8,923 nucleotides of DNA from Lysobacterales bacterium CG_4_10_14_3_um_filter_64_11 (GCA_002782905.1 PFJA01000214.1:1-8923); one strand, 5' to 3'. Numbered from the stretch's first letter, positions 1-7,481 are shown. Program-made: numbers and translations. The notes: generated by a model from the sequence alone, not told the origin.

Positions 1-645
1 GGCGAGACGTCGACCTTGTTGATGGCGCTGGATTCGCCGCAATACGTACGCACGTTTGCGGGCGGAGCCACGCTCGGGCCAACGGACGTTCCCGATGGTG
101 TGCACTGGATCGTCGTTCCGCGTTCGATGGCGGTGGATATTGCAGGGAGCGCGGAATTGGATTTCGACAATCTGCGCCTGGTACTACTTGACGCCACCTA
201 TCAGTGGCCGCTGATCGAAGCCAAAAGCGACTGGGATGGCAGCCCGCTTGCAATCGATACCGGTTATGCGGGCATGCCGGCGCTTCTGCACGGATTCAAC
301 GATGCCGAACAGTGGGGCAGTTGGAGCCGGATTGAGACGGCATCCGTCGAGTTGCCAGTCCGGGTCAGCGGCCCGGTGGTGCTCGAATTCTTTGCCTGGC
401 AAGTGGCGGATCATCCCAATTTTGCACTTCGGGTTGGGTTGGGCGATGCAGTCAAGGATATCCGCTTGGGTGACAGCGGCCAGGAGTATCGGGTGGAATT
501 GAGTCCCAGCGCGCCGGGAGATCGCATTGTGTTTGCTGCGAAGGTGGTGCGGCACCCGGGCGAATCGCGCGGCCTCGGCGTGGCGCTGGCCCGGGTGCGC
601 GTCAGCCGCGCCGCTGTTCAGCAGACAGTCGTGATCGATCAATGA
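1..645 (+). CDS. 3' end of a hypothetical protein with a glycan-associated beta-sandwich-like C-terminal domain
   Basis: The frame is open from the first base to a TGA at 643-645, so 214 codons are visible and the start lies upstream of the window; the TTG and ATG codons near base 16 are probably internal. I cannot name the gene. From about base 262 the protein has a pattern seen in C-terminal domains of phosphoglycerol-transferase-like and other bacterial membrane proteins of glycan synthesis (similar to the domain called DUF7024): GFNDAEQWGSWSR, alternating hydrophobic strands, NFALRVGLGD, and a final RGLGVALARVRVS. The part before it (GVHWIVVPRS, LDFDNLRLVLLD) is also beta-rich. No membrane helix lies in the visible part. 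The gene points the same way as the downstream glycosyltransferase, which supports a role in surface polysaccharide assembly, but that is inferred from context. The domain resemblance is from memory and needs a profile search. Confidence 0.75.
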   Translation, partial: GETSTLLMALDSPQYVRTFAGGATLGPTDVPDGVHWIVVPRSMAVDIAGSAELDFDNLRLVLLDATYQWPLIEAKSDWDGSPLAIDTGYAGMPALLHGFNDAEQWGSWSRIETASVELPVRVSGPVVLEFFAWQVADHPNFALRVGLGDAVKDIRLGDSGQEYRVELSPSAPGDRIVFAAKVVRHPGESRGLGVALARVRVSRAAVQQTVVIDQ

Positions 646-861
646 GGGGCCTCCAGGCACCGGATTGTCAGGCGATACCCTGCCGGGCGATCGCGTGGCA
701 GCTACCGCGATGATGGGTGGCCTGGCGCATTGGCGTTATCATTACCACCTCGGGCGTGCATTTCGCCGTGCGCAACCTGTTGCCACGGATTGTCGCGTTG
801 ATTGCGTTGGACTCGATCGATGCCAGCGCCCTACGCTCCCTGCAATTACTGGAAAACGCCA
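646..861 (+). other. Spacer with weak coding character, no recognised gene
   Basis: These 216 bases separate the first gene from the glycosyltransferase. A GTG at 717 follows an in-frame TGA at 711-713 and opens a frame whose first 42 codons mostly end in G or C (about 34 of 42 by hand count). It would encode a hydrophobic stretch (IGVIITTSGVHFAVRN, then LPRIVALIALDSI). The frame runs on into the glycosyltransferase gene, where it turns Cys/Arg-rich and looks like a shadow. No clear ribosome binding site precedes 717. It may be a gene remnant or a chance frame. I found no convincing -35/-10 pair in the spacer. Confidence 0.3.
851..856 (+). promoter_or_regulatory. Ribosome binding site that sets the glycosyltransferase start
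   Basis: GGAAAA lies 5 bases before the ATG at 862 (GGAA is 7 bases away). The frame could also open at a TTG at 802, but that adds 20 residues (MRWTRSMPAPY...) unlike any GT2 N-terminus. From the ATG, the first beta strand of the GT-A fold (IAVVIPCF) begins at residue 11, as is usual for the family. Confidence 0.55.
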
Positions 862-1905
862 ATGGACAACAAGGTGCGTTGGACGACCGGTATCGCCGTG
901 GTGATCCCCTGTTTCCAGGTTGTGCGCCATGTGGCGCGGGTCATTGCCGCGATCGGCTCCGAGGTCGATGCCATCTATTGCATCGACGATGCGTGCCCGG
1001 AACACAGCGGCGACTGGATCGAGCAAAACGTGGCTGATCCACGCGTCCGCGTGATTCGACACGCGAGCAACCAAGGGGTGGGTGGCGCGGTCAAATCCGG
1101 TTATCGGCGTGCCATCGCCGACGGTGCCCAGGTTATCGTCAAGATTGACGGCGATGGTCAGATGGATCCGGCGCTGTTGCCAAGTATTGTGGCCCCGATA
1201 GTGCGCGGCGATGCGGATTACACCAAGGGCAACCGCTTTTGGGATCTGCGTCAGCTCAAGGCCATGCCCTTGGCGCGTCGTGTCGGCAACCTCGGGCTGA
1301 GCTTCATGGCCAAGGCGTCGGCCGGCTATTGGAACATCTTCGATCCGACCAACGGGTACACCGCCATCCATGCGGCGGTGGCCGCACGCCTACCGCTGGA
1401 GTCGATCAGCAATCGCTATTTCTTCGAGACCGACATCCTGTTCCGATTGAACACCCTGCGCGCGACGGTGGTGGATGTGCCCATGGACGCCCGTTACGGG
1501 GACGAGGTGAGCAACCTGAAAGCGTCGAAAGTGCTCGGCGAGTTCGCGCTGAAACATCTCAGGAATTCGGCCAAGCGCATTGTCTACAATTATTTTCTGC
1601 GCGATCTATCCATTGCTTCGCTCGAACTGGTTGCAGCAATCATGCTGCTCGGTTTTGGCTCGGTATTCGGTGGCTGGCACTGGTGGCATGCGAACCAGAT
1701 CGGGCAGGCGACGCCGGTCGGCACAATCATGATTGCCACGGTGTCGGTAGTGAGCGGGTTGCAATTCCTCCTGGCGTTCCTGGGCTACGACATTGCTAAC
1801 GTGCCGCGGCAGCCGCTACACCCTGCGCTGGATCGAGCCTTTCCGGATGCAGCCATTGCCAATGCGAAGCGTTCGGGAACGCACACGTCTTTGGGTGGTG
1901 GCTGA
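862..1905 (+). CDS. Family 2 glycosyltransferase, polyprenyl-phosphate sugar transferase type with two C-terminal membrane helices
   Basis: The 347-residue protein is a GT-A fold glycosyltransferase of the DPM1/ArnC/GtrB-like kind, which typically moves a sugar from a nucleotide donor to a polyprenyl-phosphate or lipid-linked acceptor on the inner face of the cytoplasmic membrane. Visible motifs are VVIPCF (13-18), IDDACPEHS (41-49, nucleotide binding), KIDGDGQMDP (94-103, the DxD-like metal site), KGNRF (122-126), DPTNGYTAI (161-169), FFETDILFRL (187-196) and YGDEVSNL (212-219). Two hydrophobic segments at about 251-270 and 286-308 are probable membrane helices, followed by GYDIANVPRQPLHP, a tail I associate with O-antigen cluster members. 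It lies downstream of another same-strand gene of probable glycan function and is convergent with the next gene, 46 bases away. Base composition is lower in GC than in the minus-strand genes (27 of 60 at 1561-1620), as is common for O-antigen genes. Donor and acceptor cannot be read from the sequence. Confidence 0.9.
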   Translation: MDNKVRWTTGIAVVIPCFQVVRHVARVIAAIGSEVDAIYCIDDACPEHSGDWIEQNVADPRVRVIRHASNQGVGGAVKSGYRRAIADGAQVIVKIDGDGQMDPALLPSIVAPIVRGDADYTKGNRFWDLRQLKAMPLARRVGNLGLSFMAKASAGYWNIFDPTNGYTAIHAAVAARLPLESISNRYFFETDILFRLNTLRATVVDVPMDARYGDEVSNLKASKVLGEFALKHLRNSAKRIVYNYFLRDLSIASLELVAAIMLLGFGSVFGGWHWWHANQIGQATPVGTIMIATVSVVSGLQFLLAFLGYDIANVPRQPLHPALDRAFPDAAIANAKRSGTHTSLGGG

Positions 1906-1951
1906 ACAATTTAGGGTAAACGATTGCTGGTGCGGTTTTCCAAGTCCGCCG

Positions 1952-3937
<1,986 letters not shown>

Positions 3938-3946
3938 CGTGGGTGA

Positions 3947-3950
3947 CTCC
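3947..3950 (-). promoter_or_regulatory. Ribosome binding site choosing the acetoacetate-CoA ligase start
   Basis: On the minus strand GGAG stands 9 bases before the ATG at 3937. The alternative ATG at 3913 has AGGA 11 bases upstream, a slightly longer spacing. The longer open frame up to 4033 would add 32 residues with no resemblance to the family and would overlap the inverted repeat at 3971-4006. Confidence 0.5.
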
Positions 3951-3970
3951 GAAGTGTAAGCCGGCGCGGC

Positions 3971-4006
3971 GGGTGGCAAACGTGTACCAATGACCAATGG
4001 CCACCC
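3971..4006. promoter_or_regulatory. Dyad upstream of the acetoacetate-CoA ligase gene (operator or hairpin candidate)
   Basis: GGGTGGC (3971-3977) pairs with GCCACCC (4000-4006) across a 22-base centre that contains ACCAATGACCAATGG, a short tandem of CCAATG. The dyad lies 34 to 69 bases before the ligase start codon, where an operator or a 5' leader hairpin could act. Nothing identifies a regulator, and dyads of 7 bp occur by chance in GC-rich DNA. Confidence 0.25.
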
Positions 4007-4045
4007 CCATACCAACGCAAACCGCTGCCGCAAGCGGCACAGGGG

Positions 4046-4187
4046 CCAATGGCACTTACTTTGTCGTCATGCCAGCGAAAGCTGGCATCCAGCGCCTCGC
4101 TCTTGCTCAACCTCTTGAAGTCACTGGATTCCAGCTTTCGCTGGCATGACGAGCCAAGGATGTTCTGGCTTGAGGAAGTGCCATTGG
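4046..4187. repeat. Nested inverted-repeat element: CGTCA hairpin pair inside 12-bp outer arms
   Basis: Two REP-like units face each other. The first (4065-4092) and the reverse complement of the second (4124-4151) agree at 27 of 28 bases and start CGTCATGCCAGCGAAAGC. Each unit is itself a hairpin, with ATGCCAGC-GAAA-GCTGGCAT in the first. They are 31 bases apart. Outside them is a second perfect inverted pair of 12 bp, CCAATGGCACTT (4046-4057) and AAGTGCCATTGG (4176-4187), set 7 bases from the left unit and 24 bases from the right unit. The layout resembles a REPIN or a small MITE. No transposase gene lies in the window and no target-site duplication is evident. Confidence 0.75.
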
Positions 4188-4215
4188 GCACCGTGACGGA
4201 TTTTGCGTGAATGGC

Positions 4216-4239
4216 GCGACAACGCGGTGGCGTTGCCGC
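4216..4239 (-). terminator. Hairpin just after etfA, possible terminator
   Basis: As minus-strand RNA, GCGGCAACGC pairs with GCGUUGUCGC over 10 bp (one G-U pair) around a CACC loop, starting 14 bases after the etfA stop codon. The stem is strong, but no U-run follows (GCCATTCACGC), so it is either a weak or factor-assisted terminator or an mRNA 3'-end stabiliser. Confidence 0.45.
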
Positions 4240-4253
4240 GCAGGCCCAGCCGT

Positions 4254-5192
4254 TTACAGCGCCTGTTCCAGCTCCGGCACGATCTTGAACAAATCGCCGA
4301 CCAGGCCGATGTCGGCGATTTCAAAGATCGGTGCTTCCGCATCCTTGTTGATCGCGACGATGGTTCCGGCGTCCTTGATCCCGGTAAGGTGCTGAATCGC
4401 ACCGGAAATACCGATCGCCACGTACAACTCGGGGGCAATGATCTTGCCGGTCTGGCCGACCTGCAATTCGTTCGGCACATAGCCGGCATCAACTGCGGCA
4501 CGCGAGGCGCCCACCGCGGCGCCGATCTTGTCGGCCAGAGCGTAGATGATGGCGAAGTTTTCCGCCGAGCCGACGCCGCGGCCGCCGGAAATCACCTTGC
4601 TGGCGCTTTGCAGGTCGGGGCGGTCGCTGCTGCCGGCCTGCAAGCCCAGGTAGCGGGTATGGCTGGGCAGGGTGGCTGCTACCGTCAGCGGTTCCACCGG
4701 CGCGTTGCCGCCCGCAGCCACCGCCGGCCACGAGGCGGTGCGAATGGTGGCAACCACGGTGCGATCGGCCGGTGCCTGCACCGTGATGATGGCGTTGCCG
4801 GCATAGATCGGGCGCTGGAACACGTGGCTGGATTCCACCGCCATCACATCGCTGATCTGCGCCACCCCGAGCAGCGCCGCAACGCAGGGCAGCAGATCCT
4901 TGCCGAAGGTGGTGGATGGCGCGAACACATGGCTGTAGCCGTCGGCGGCCTTGGCCACCTGCGGCGCCAGCACTTGCGCAATCGGCGCGGCGTTGGCGGC
5001 ATTGGCGATGCTCAGCACGCGGCTGATGCCGTCGAGTTTCGCCGCCTGCGCGGCCACTGCATCCGGTGCGTCAGACAGCACCAGCACATCGATGGATTGC
5101 GCTTTCAGCGCCAGCGCCGCGCTGACGCAGCGTGCGGTGGCGGCGTTGAGATGGCCGTCGTGGTGTTCGGCAACGATCAGGACTTTGCTCAT
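4254..5192 (-). CDS. etfA: Electron transfer flavoprotein, alpha subunit
   Basis: The 312-residue protein is the FAD-carrying subunit of the cytoplasmic ETF heterodimer, which takes electrons from acyl-CoA dehydrogenases and passes them to ETF-ubiquinone oxidoreductase. The N-terminal domain (1 to about 185) begins MSKVLIVAEH as in the family. The conserved C-terminal FAD domain carries SGGRGVG (202-208), SRAAVDAGY (230-238), QVGQTGK (244-250), PELYVAIGISGAIQH (254-268), INKD (281-284) and IFEIADIGLVGD (289-300). Length is normal for group I ETF. The ATG at 5192 has AAGGA 7 bases upstream, a good ribosome site. It follows etfB on the same strand, but the two are separated by 195 bp that hold a hairpin pair instead of the short gap usual for this gene pair. 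The protein shows no missing key motif. Confidence 0.96.
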   Translation of the reverse strand: MSKVLIVAEHHDGHLNAATARCVSAALALKAQSIDVLVLSDAPDAVAAQAAKLDGISRVLSIANAANAAPIAQVLAPQVAKAADGYSHVFAPSTTFGKDLLPCVAALLGVAQISDVMAVESSHVFQRPIYAGNAIITVQAPADRTVVATIRTASWPAVAAGGNAPVEPLTVAATLPSHTRYLGLQAGSSDRPDLQSASKVISGGRGVGSAENFAIIYALADKIGAAVGASRAAVDAGYVPNELQVGQTGKIIAPELYVAIGISGAIQHLTGIKDAGTIVAINKDAEAPIFEIADIGLVGDLFKIVPELEQAL

Positions 5193-5301
5193 GATGTGTT
5201 CCTTTCAATGGTGCTGGCTCGGGCCGGGCAGGTTCGGTTCAGTGGGTGCGCGTGTGAGGCCGCATTTGCCTCACTTGGGGCACTCTCAAAAAGTCGGTTT
5301 T

Positions 5302-5369
5302 CGTCATTCCAGCGAAAGCCGGAATCCATTGCAAACATCAGCATGGCCCCAGCTTCCGCTGGGGTGACG
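5302..5369. repeat. Inverted pair of CGTCA hairpin units between etfB and etfA
   Basis: The left unit starts CGTCA at 5302 and forms ATTCCAGC-GAAA-GCCGGAAT (5306-5325, one imperfect pair). The right unit is on the opposite strand: CCCCAGC (5347-5353), TTCC, GCTGGGG (5358-5364), then TGACG (5365-5369). Read from its CGTCA end its loop is GGAA. The two units belong to the same family as those at 4065-4151 but have diverged. The pair lies in the 195-bp gap between the etfB stop and the etfA start, where its hairpins could affect relative etfB/etfA mRNA levels. Confidence 0.75.
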
Positions 5370-5387
5370 GCTTGCTCAGAGGACCCC

Positions 5388-6134
5388 TTACAGCAGGCCC
5401 TTGGTCTTGAGAGTGGCAACCAGTTCGGTCACGTCTTTCACCATCACCCCGCGGCTGCGCTTGGGCGGCGGCGCGTAATGGCTGATCTGCAATTGCGCGC
5501 TCACGTCCACACCCAGATCGGCGATGGCGATGGTTTCGATCGGCTTGCTCTTGGCCTTCATGATGTCGGGCAGCTTGATGAAGCGCGGCTCGTTCAGCCG
5601 CAGATCGACGCTGATCACCGCTGGCAGGTCCACTTCCAGCGTTTCCAGGCCGGCATCGACCTCGCGCACCACCGTGGCCACGGTGCCGGCAACGTCCACT
5701 TTGCCGGCGAAGGTGGCCTGCGGCCGGCCCCACAGCGTGGCCAGCATCTGCCCGGTCTGGTTGGCATCATCATCGATCGCCTGCTTGCCGACCAGCACCA
5801 GCCCCGGTTGTTCCTTTTCCGCCAGCTTGTGCAGCACGCGCGCGGCAGCCAGCGGCTCGATCGGCTGGTCGGTGACAATGTGGATGGCTCGATTGGCGCC
5901 CATCGCCAAGCCGTTGCGGATGTGCGCGGTGAGATCGCCAGGGCCGATCGCCACCACCACGACCTCGCTGGCGACGCCTTTTTCGCGCAGGCGCAGGGCT
6001 TCTTCCAAGGCGATGTCATCGAACGGATTGGCGGAGAGCTTGACACCATCAGTGATTACGCCGCTGCCATCGGGTTTCACCTGAATGCGGACGTTGTAGT
6101 CCACCACACGCTTGTATCCGACCAGAATCTTCAT
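5388..6134 (-). CDS. etfB: Electron transfer flavoprotein, beta subunit
   Basis: The 248-residue protein is the AMP-binding partner of EtfA in the soluble ETF dimer. It starts MKILVGYKRVVDYNVRI, has the NPFDDIALEEALRLRE segment (36-51) and the nucleotide-site region GKQAIDDDANQTGQMLA (116-132), and carries the ETF-beta signature VDLRLNEPRFIKLPDIMKAK (176-195). Asp-rich 119-123 and the NEPRFIKLP stretch are intact, and length is normal for group I ETF-beta. The start at 6134 matches the family; the frame stays open to a TTG at 6200, but the extra 22 residues are not conserved in character. AAGGA lies 12 bases upstream, a rather long spacing. It is first of the etfB-etfA pair, with 328 bp of repeat-rich DNA upstream, so the promoter is probably in 6135-6261, though no clear -35/-10 pair was seen there. 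Confidence 0.96.
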   Translation of the reverse strand: MKILVGYKRVVDYNVRIQVKPDGSGVITDGVKLSANPFDDIALEEALRLREKGVASEVVVVAIGPGDLTAHIRNGLAMGANRAIHIVTDQPIEPLAAARVLHKLAEKEQPGLVLVGKQAIDDDANQTGQMLATLWGRPQATFAGKVDVAGTVATVVREVDAGLETLEVDLPAVISVDLRLNEPRFIKLPDIMKAKSKPIETIAIADLGVDVSAQLQISHYAPPPKRSRGVMVKDVTELVATLKTKGLL

Positions 6135-6146
6135 GGGGTTGTGGTT

Positions 6147-6151
6147 TCCTT
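6147..6151 (-). promoter_or_regulatory. Ribosome binding site of etfB
   Basis: Minus-strand AAGGA followed by 12 bases and the ATG at 6134. The spacing is longer than the usual 5 to 9, but this is the only purine-rich site near the family-consistent start, and it sits inside the extension that would follow from starting at 6200, arguing against that longer form. Confidence 0.5.
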
Positions 6152-6261
6152 GTGCGACAAAATACGGGTTGTGATCGATGCCACCGGGCCGTGCTGCCAA
6201 GTTGTTCCGGATTTGCCGGGGAACGCCAACACGAGCCCGCGTGGCGCTGAATCAAGGATAC

Positions 6262-6350
6262 GTAGGTCGGCTCAAAGCGCGCAGCGCTGGAGCCGACATG
6301 TGTACTGCGACGGTGTCGGCTCCCCGCCTGCGGCGCTTGAGCCGACCTAC
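6262..6350. repeat. Inverted pair of GTAG REP units (REPIN-like)
   Basis: The left unit (6262-6298) is GTAG followed by the stem GTCGGCTC (6266-6273) and GAGCCGAC (6290-6297), with an inner stem AGCGC/GCGCT. The right unit (6314-6350) is the same on the opposite strand: GTCGGCTC (6315-6322), inner stem CGCC/GGCG, GAGCCGAC (6339-6346), then CTAC. The GTAG ends face outwards and 15 bases separate the units. GTAG-headed hairpins are the REP class known as SMAG in Stenotrophomonas, moved by RAYT transposases; a facing pair is the mobile REPIN form. Confidence 0.85.
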
Positions 6351-6380
6351 AACGCCAACGCTAGCGCCATCCAACAGGGG

Positions 6381-6403
6381 CTCCCGCTTTCGCTGGGGTG
6401 ACG
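6381..6403 (-). repeat. Single degenerate CGTCA-family hairpin unit
   Basis: On the minus strand it reads CGTCA then CCCCAGC-GAAA-GCGGGAG, the pattern of the units at 4065-4151 and 5302-5369, but with two mismatches in the stem. No partner unit is near it, so it is either a solo copy or the remains of a pair. Confidence 0.6.
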
Positions 6404-6418
6404 ACAGCACCACGGCTC

Positions 6419-6455
6419 ACAACAGAACGGCATCGCTGCCGGATCACACGATCCG
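6419..6455 (-). terminator. Terminator-like hairpins after the ATP-grasp gene
   Basis: On the minus strand, starting 7 bases after the stop codon, CGGATC-GTGT-GATCCG is followed directly, with a 2-base overlap, by CGGCA-GCGA-TGCCG and then TTCTGTTGT. The second stem with its T-rich tail is the more terminator-like. The two stems overlap and so compete. The stems are short (6 and 5 bp), and activity is not certain. Confidence 0.4.
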
Positions 6456-6462
6456 AATCATT

Positions 6463-7356
6463 TTACCCTGTCGTTGCCGTACGGTGCAGTATGTCGGTTG
6501 AAATTGCGTCGCACAATGCCGCGACAAAGCGCGGTGCGGCACCGGCGGCGGTATCAAAGAACAGCGAGGGCTCGGTCAGTTCCAGCTCCAGCAGGCGCGG
6601 GCCATCGGGCGAAGGCAGCAAATCGACCCGCGCATACAACGGCCGCGCGAAGGGCAGGGCATCGAGCACGCGTTCGGCAACCGCCAGTTCGGCGTCGCTG
6701 GGTTGCCGTGCGCTGATCTGTTCCGGCGCAAACAGCGCGCGTGTCGCCGCGCTGCCGCGTGGCAACAGCGGGCCCTTGCGGATCGCGTGGCTGAATGCAC
6801 CAGCGAAATACAGCAATGCGGTTTCGCCGGCGCTGTCCACTTGTGCCAGATACGGCTGCACCATCACCTCGTGGCCCTGCGTCTGCAACGCCGACGCATG
6901 TGCCACGGCTTGCTCGCGCTCGTCGGCAACGAAGCGCCGCGCGCCGCGCGAACCCGCACCCACCGTGGGCTTGAGCACGAACTCGGCGAACCCCGGGAAA
7001 TCGTCGGGTGCATCGGCCAGGCTCAGATAATGGGTTTCGATCACCGGCACGCCGGCGCGCGCCAGTTCGCCCAGATAGCGCTTGTCGGTGTTCCAGCGCA
7101 CCACGTCGAGCGGGTTGATCAGTTGCGTCTGCGCCGAAACCCGCTCGCACCATTGCAGAAACGCCGGCAACTGATCGGTGTAGTCCCAGGTCGAGCGCAG
7201 CAGCACCGCATCAAAGCGTTGCCAACTGACGGTGGGATCGTTCCAGGCCACCCGTTGCGCTGTTACCCCGGCCTGCGCGCAGGCCGCCCGCAGCGGGTCC
7301 ATGTCTTCGTCGAGGGTGAACGCCGCGACGGCAGTGGCGAGGGCAATACGGAGCAT
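6463..7356 (-). CDS. ATP-grasp domain protein of unknown substrate
   Basis: This 297-residue protein has the ATP-grasp fold of enzymes that join a carboxylate, through an acyl-phosphate, to an amine or thiol. The N-terminal part (1 to about 80) holds VLLRSTWDYT (51-60). The central part begins RWNTDKRYLGELARAGVPVIETHY (87-110). The ATP site is visible as FVLKPTVGAGSRGAR (126-140, with Lys129), QPYL (167-170), GETALLYFAGAFSHAIRKGP (177-196), YARVDLLP (241-248) and LLELELTEPSLFF (255-267), whose acidic residues are the expected Mg ligands. The pattern recalls the glutathione-synthetase-like branch that includes DcsG of cycloserine biosynthesis, but most such proteins are uncharacterised and no substrate can be assigned. 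The ATG at 7356 has only a weak GAG upstream. It lies between the ETF-QO gene and etfB on the same strand, 125 and 328 bp away, so a shared operon is not assured. No signal peptide is seen. Confidence 0.85.
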   Translation of the reverse strand: MLRIALATAVAAFTLDEDMDPLRAACAQAGVTAQRVAWNDPTVSWQRFDAVLLRSTWDYTDQLPAFLQWCERVSAQTQLINPLDVVRWNTDKRYLGELARAGVPVIETHYLSLADAPDDFPGFAEFVLKPTVGAGSRGARRFVADEREQAVAHASALQTQGHEVMVQPYLAQVDSAGETALLYFAGAFSHAIRKGPLLPRGSAATRALFAPEQISARQPSDAELAVAERVLDALPFARPLYARVDLLPSPDGPRLLELELTEPSLFFDTAAGAAPRFVAALCDAISTDILHRTATTG

Positions 7357-7390
7357 GCGTGCATTATCTCACGACCAAGCGATCGCCCTG

Positions 7391-7425
7391 GTAGCCCGGG
7401 TTGAGGCCGGCGGCCGAAACCCGGG
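7391..7425 (+). repeat. Single GTAG REP unit with a different stem sequence
   Basis: GTAG (7391-7394) is followed by CCCGGGTT (7395-7402) and AACCCGGG (7418-7425), a perfect 8-bp stem, with an inner stem GGCC-GGC-GGCC (7405-7415). The architecture matches the GTAG units at 6262-6350 though the stem bases differ. It lies between the ATP-grasp start and the ETF-QO stop, 35 bases before the ATP-grasp start codon. Confidence 0.75.
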
Positions 7426-7461
7426 GCACAGGGTGCCGGTGAAACCCCGCGCACTGCGCAA

Positions 7462-7477
7462 GGCGCGTACGCGCGCC
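7462..7477 (-). terminator. GC-rich hairpin after the ETF-QO gene
   Basis: GGCGCG-CGTA-CGCGCC on the minus strand begins 4 bases after the stop codon of the ETF-QO gene. Its core GCGCGTACGCGC is a perfect 12-base palindrome. Only TT follows, so as an intrinsic terminator it would be weak. Confidence 0.35.
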
Positions 7478-7481
7478 ACCC

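Larger units (their letters stand above)
3938..4253. other. Repeat-rich gap between etfA and the acetoacetate-CoA ligase gene
   Basis: These 316 bases contain no credible gene. From right to left they hold the etfA hairpin (4216-4239), a nested inverted-repeat element (4046-4187), a small hairpin TGCCGC-AA-GCGGCA (4026-4039), a dyad at 3971-4006 and the ligase ribosome site. The octamer CCAATGGC occurs at 3994-4001 and 4046-4053 and inverted at 4180-4187. No -35/-10 pair for the ligase gene was convincing. Confidence 0.7.
6135..6462. other. Repeat-rich gap upstream of etfB
   Basis: These 328 bases hold no credible gene. Next to etfB is about 125 bp of unique sequence that should contain the etfB promoter, then an inverted GTAG repeat pair (6262-6350), a lone CGTCA-family unit (6381-6403) and a terminator-like region for the ATP-grasp gene (6419-6455). 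The presence of a terminator here suggests etfBA is transcribed separately from the genes on its right. Confidence 0.65.

Noticed and set aside
802..861. A 20-residue N-terminal extension of the glycosyltransferase from TTG 802
   Set aside because: There is no ribosome site for it, its residues do not fit the family, and ATG 862 with GGAAAA just upstream fits better.
1906..1951. A bidirectional terminator between the convergent glycosyltransferase and ligase genes
   Set aside because: The best pairing is a 4-bp GCGG/CCGC around a 10-base loop, which is too weak to call.
3938..4033. A 32-residue extension of the acetoacetate-CoA ligase
   Set aside because: The added residues do not resemble the family, and the GGAG site at 3947-3950 serves the ATG at 3937.
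4065..5369. The repeated CGTCA hairpins as a CRISPR array
   Set aside because: Units occur in inverted pairs in separate gaps about 1 kb apart, with no regular spacers and no cas gene.
4203..6401. A plus-strand frame open for 732 codons across etfA, etfB and their flanks
   Set aside because: It is antisense to two clear ETF genes, is His/Gly/Arg-rich with no domain, and reads straight through intergenic hairpin repeats. Long antisense frames are expected from G/C-ending codon bias.
7357..7380. A -10-like GATAAT just upstream of the ATP-grasp start
   Set aside because: No acceptable -35 lies 16 to 18 bases before it, and it is so close to the ATG that the transcript would be nearly leaderless.
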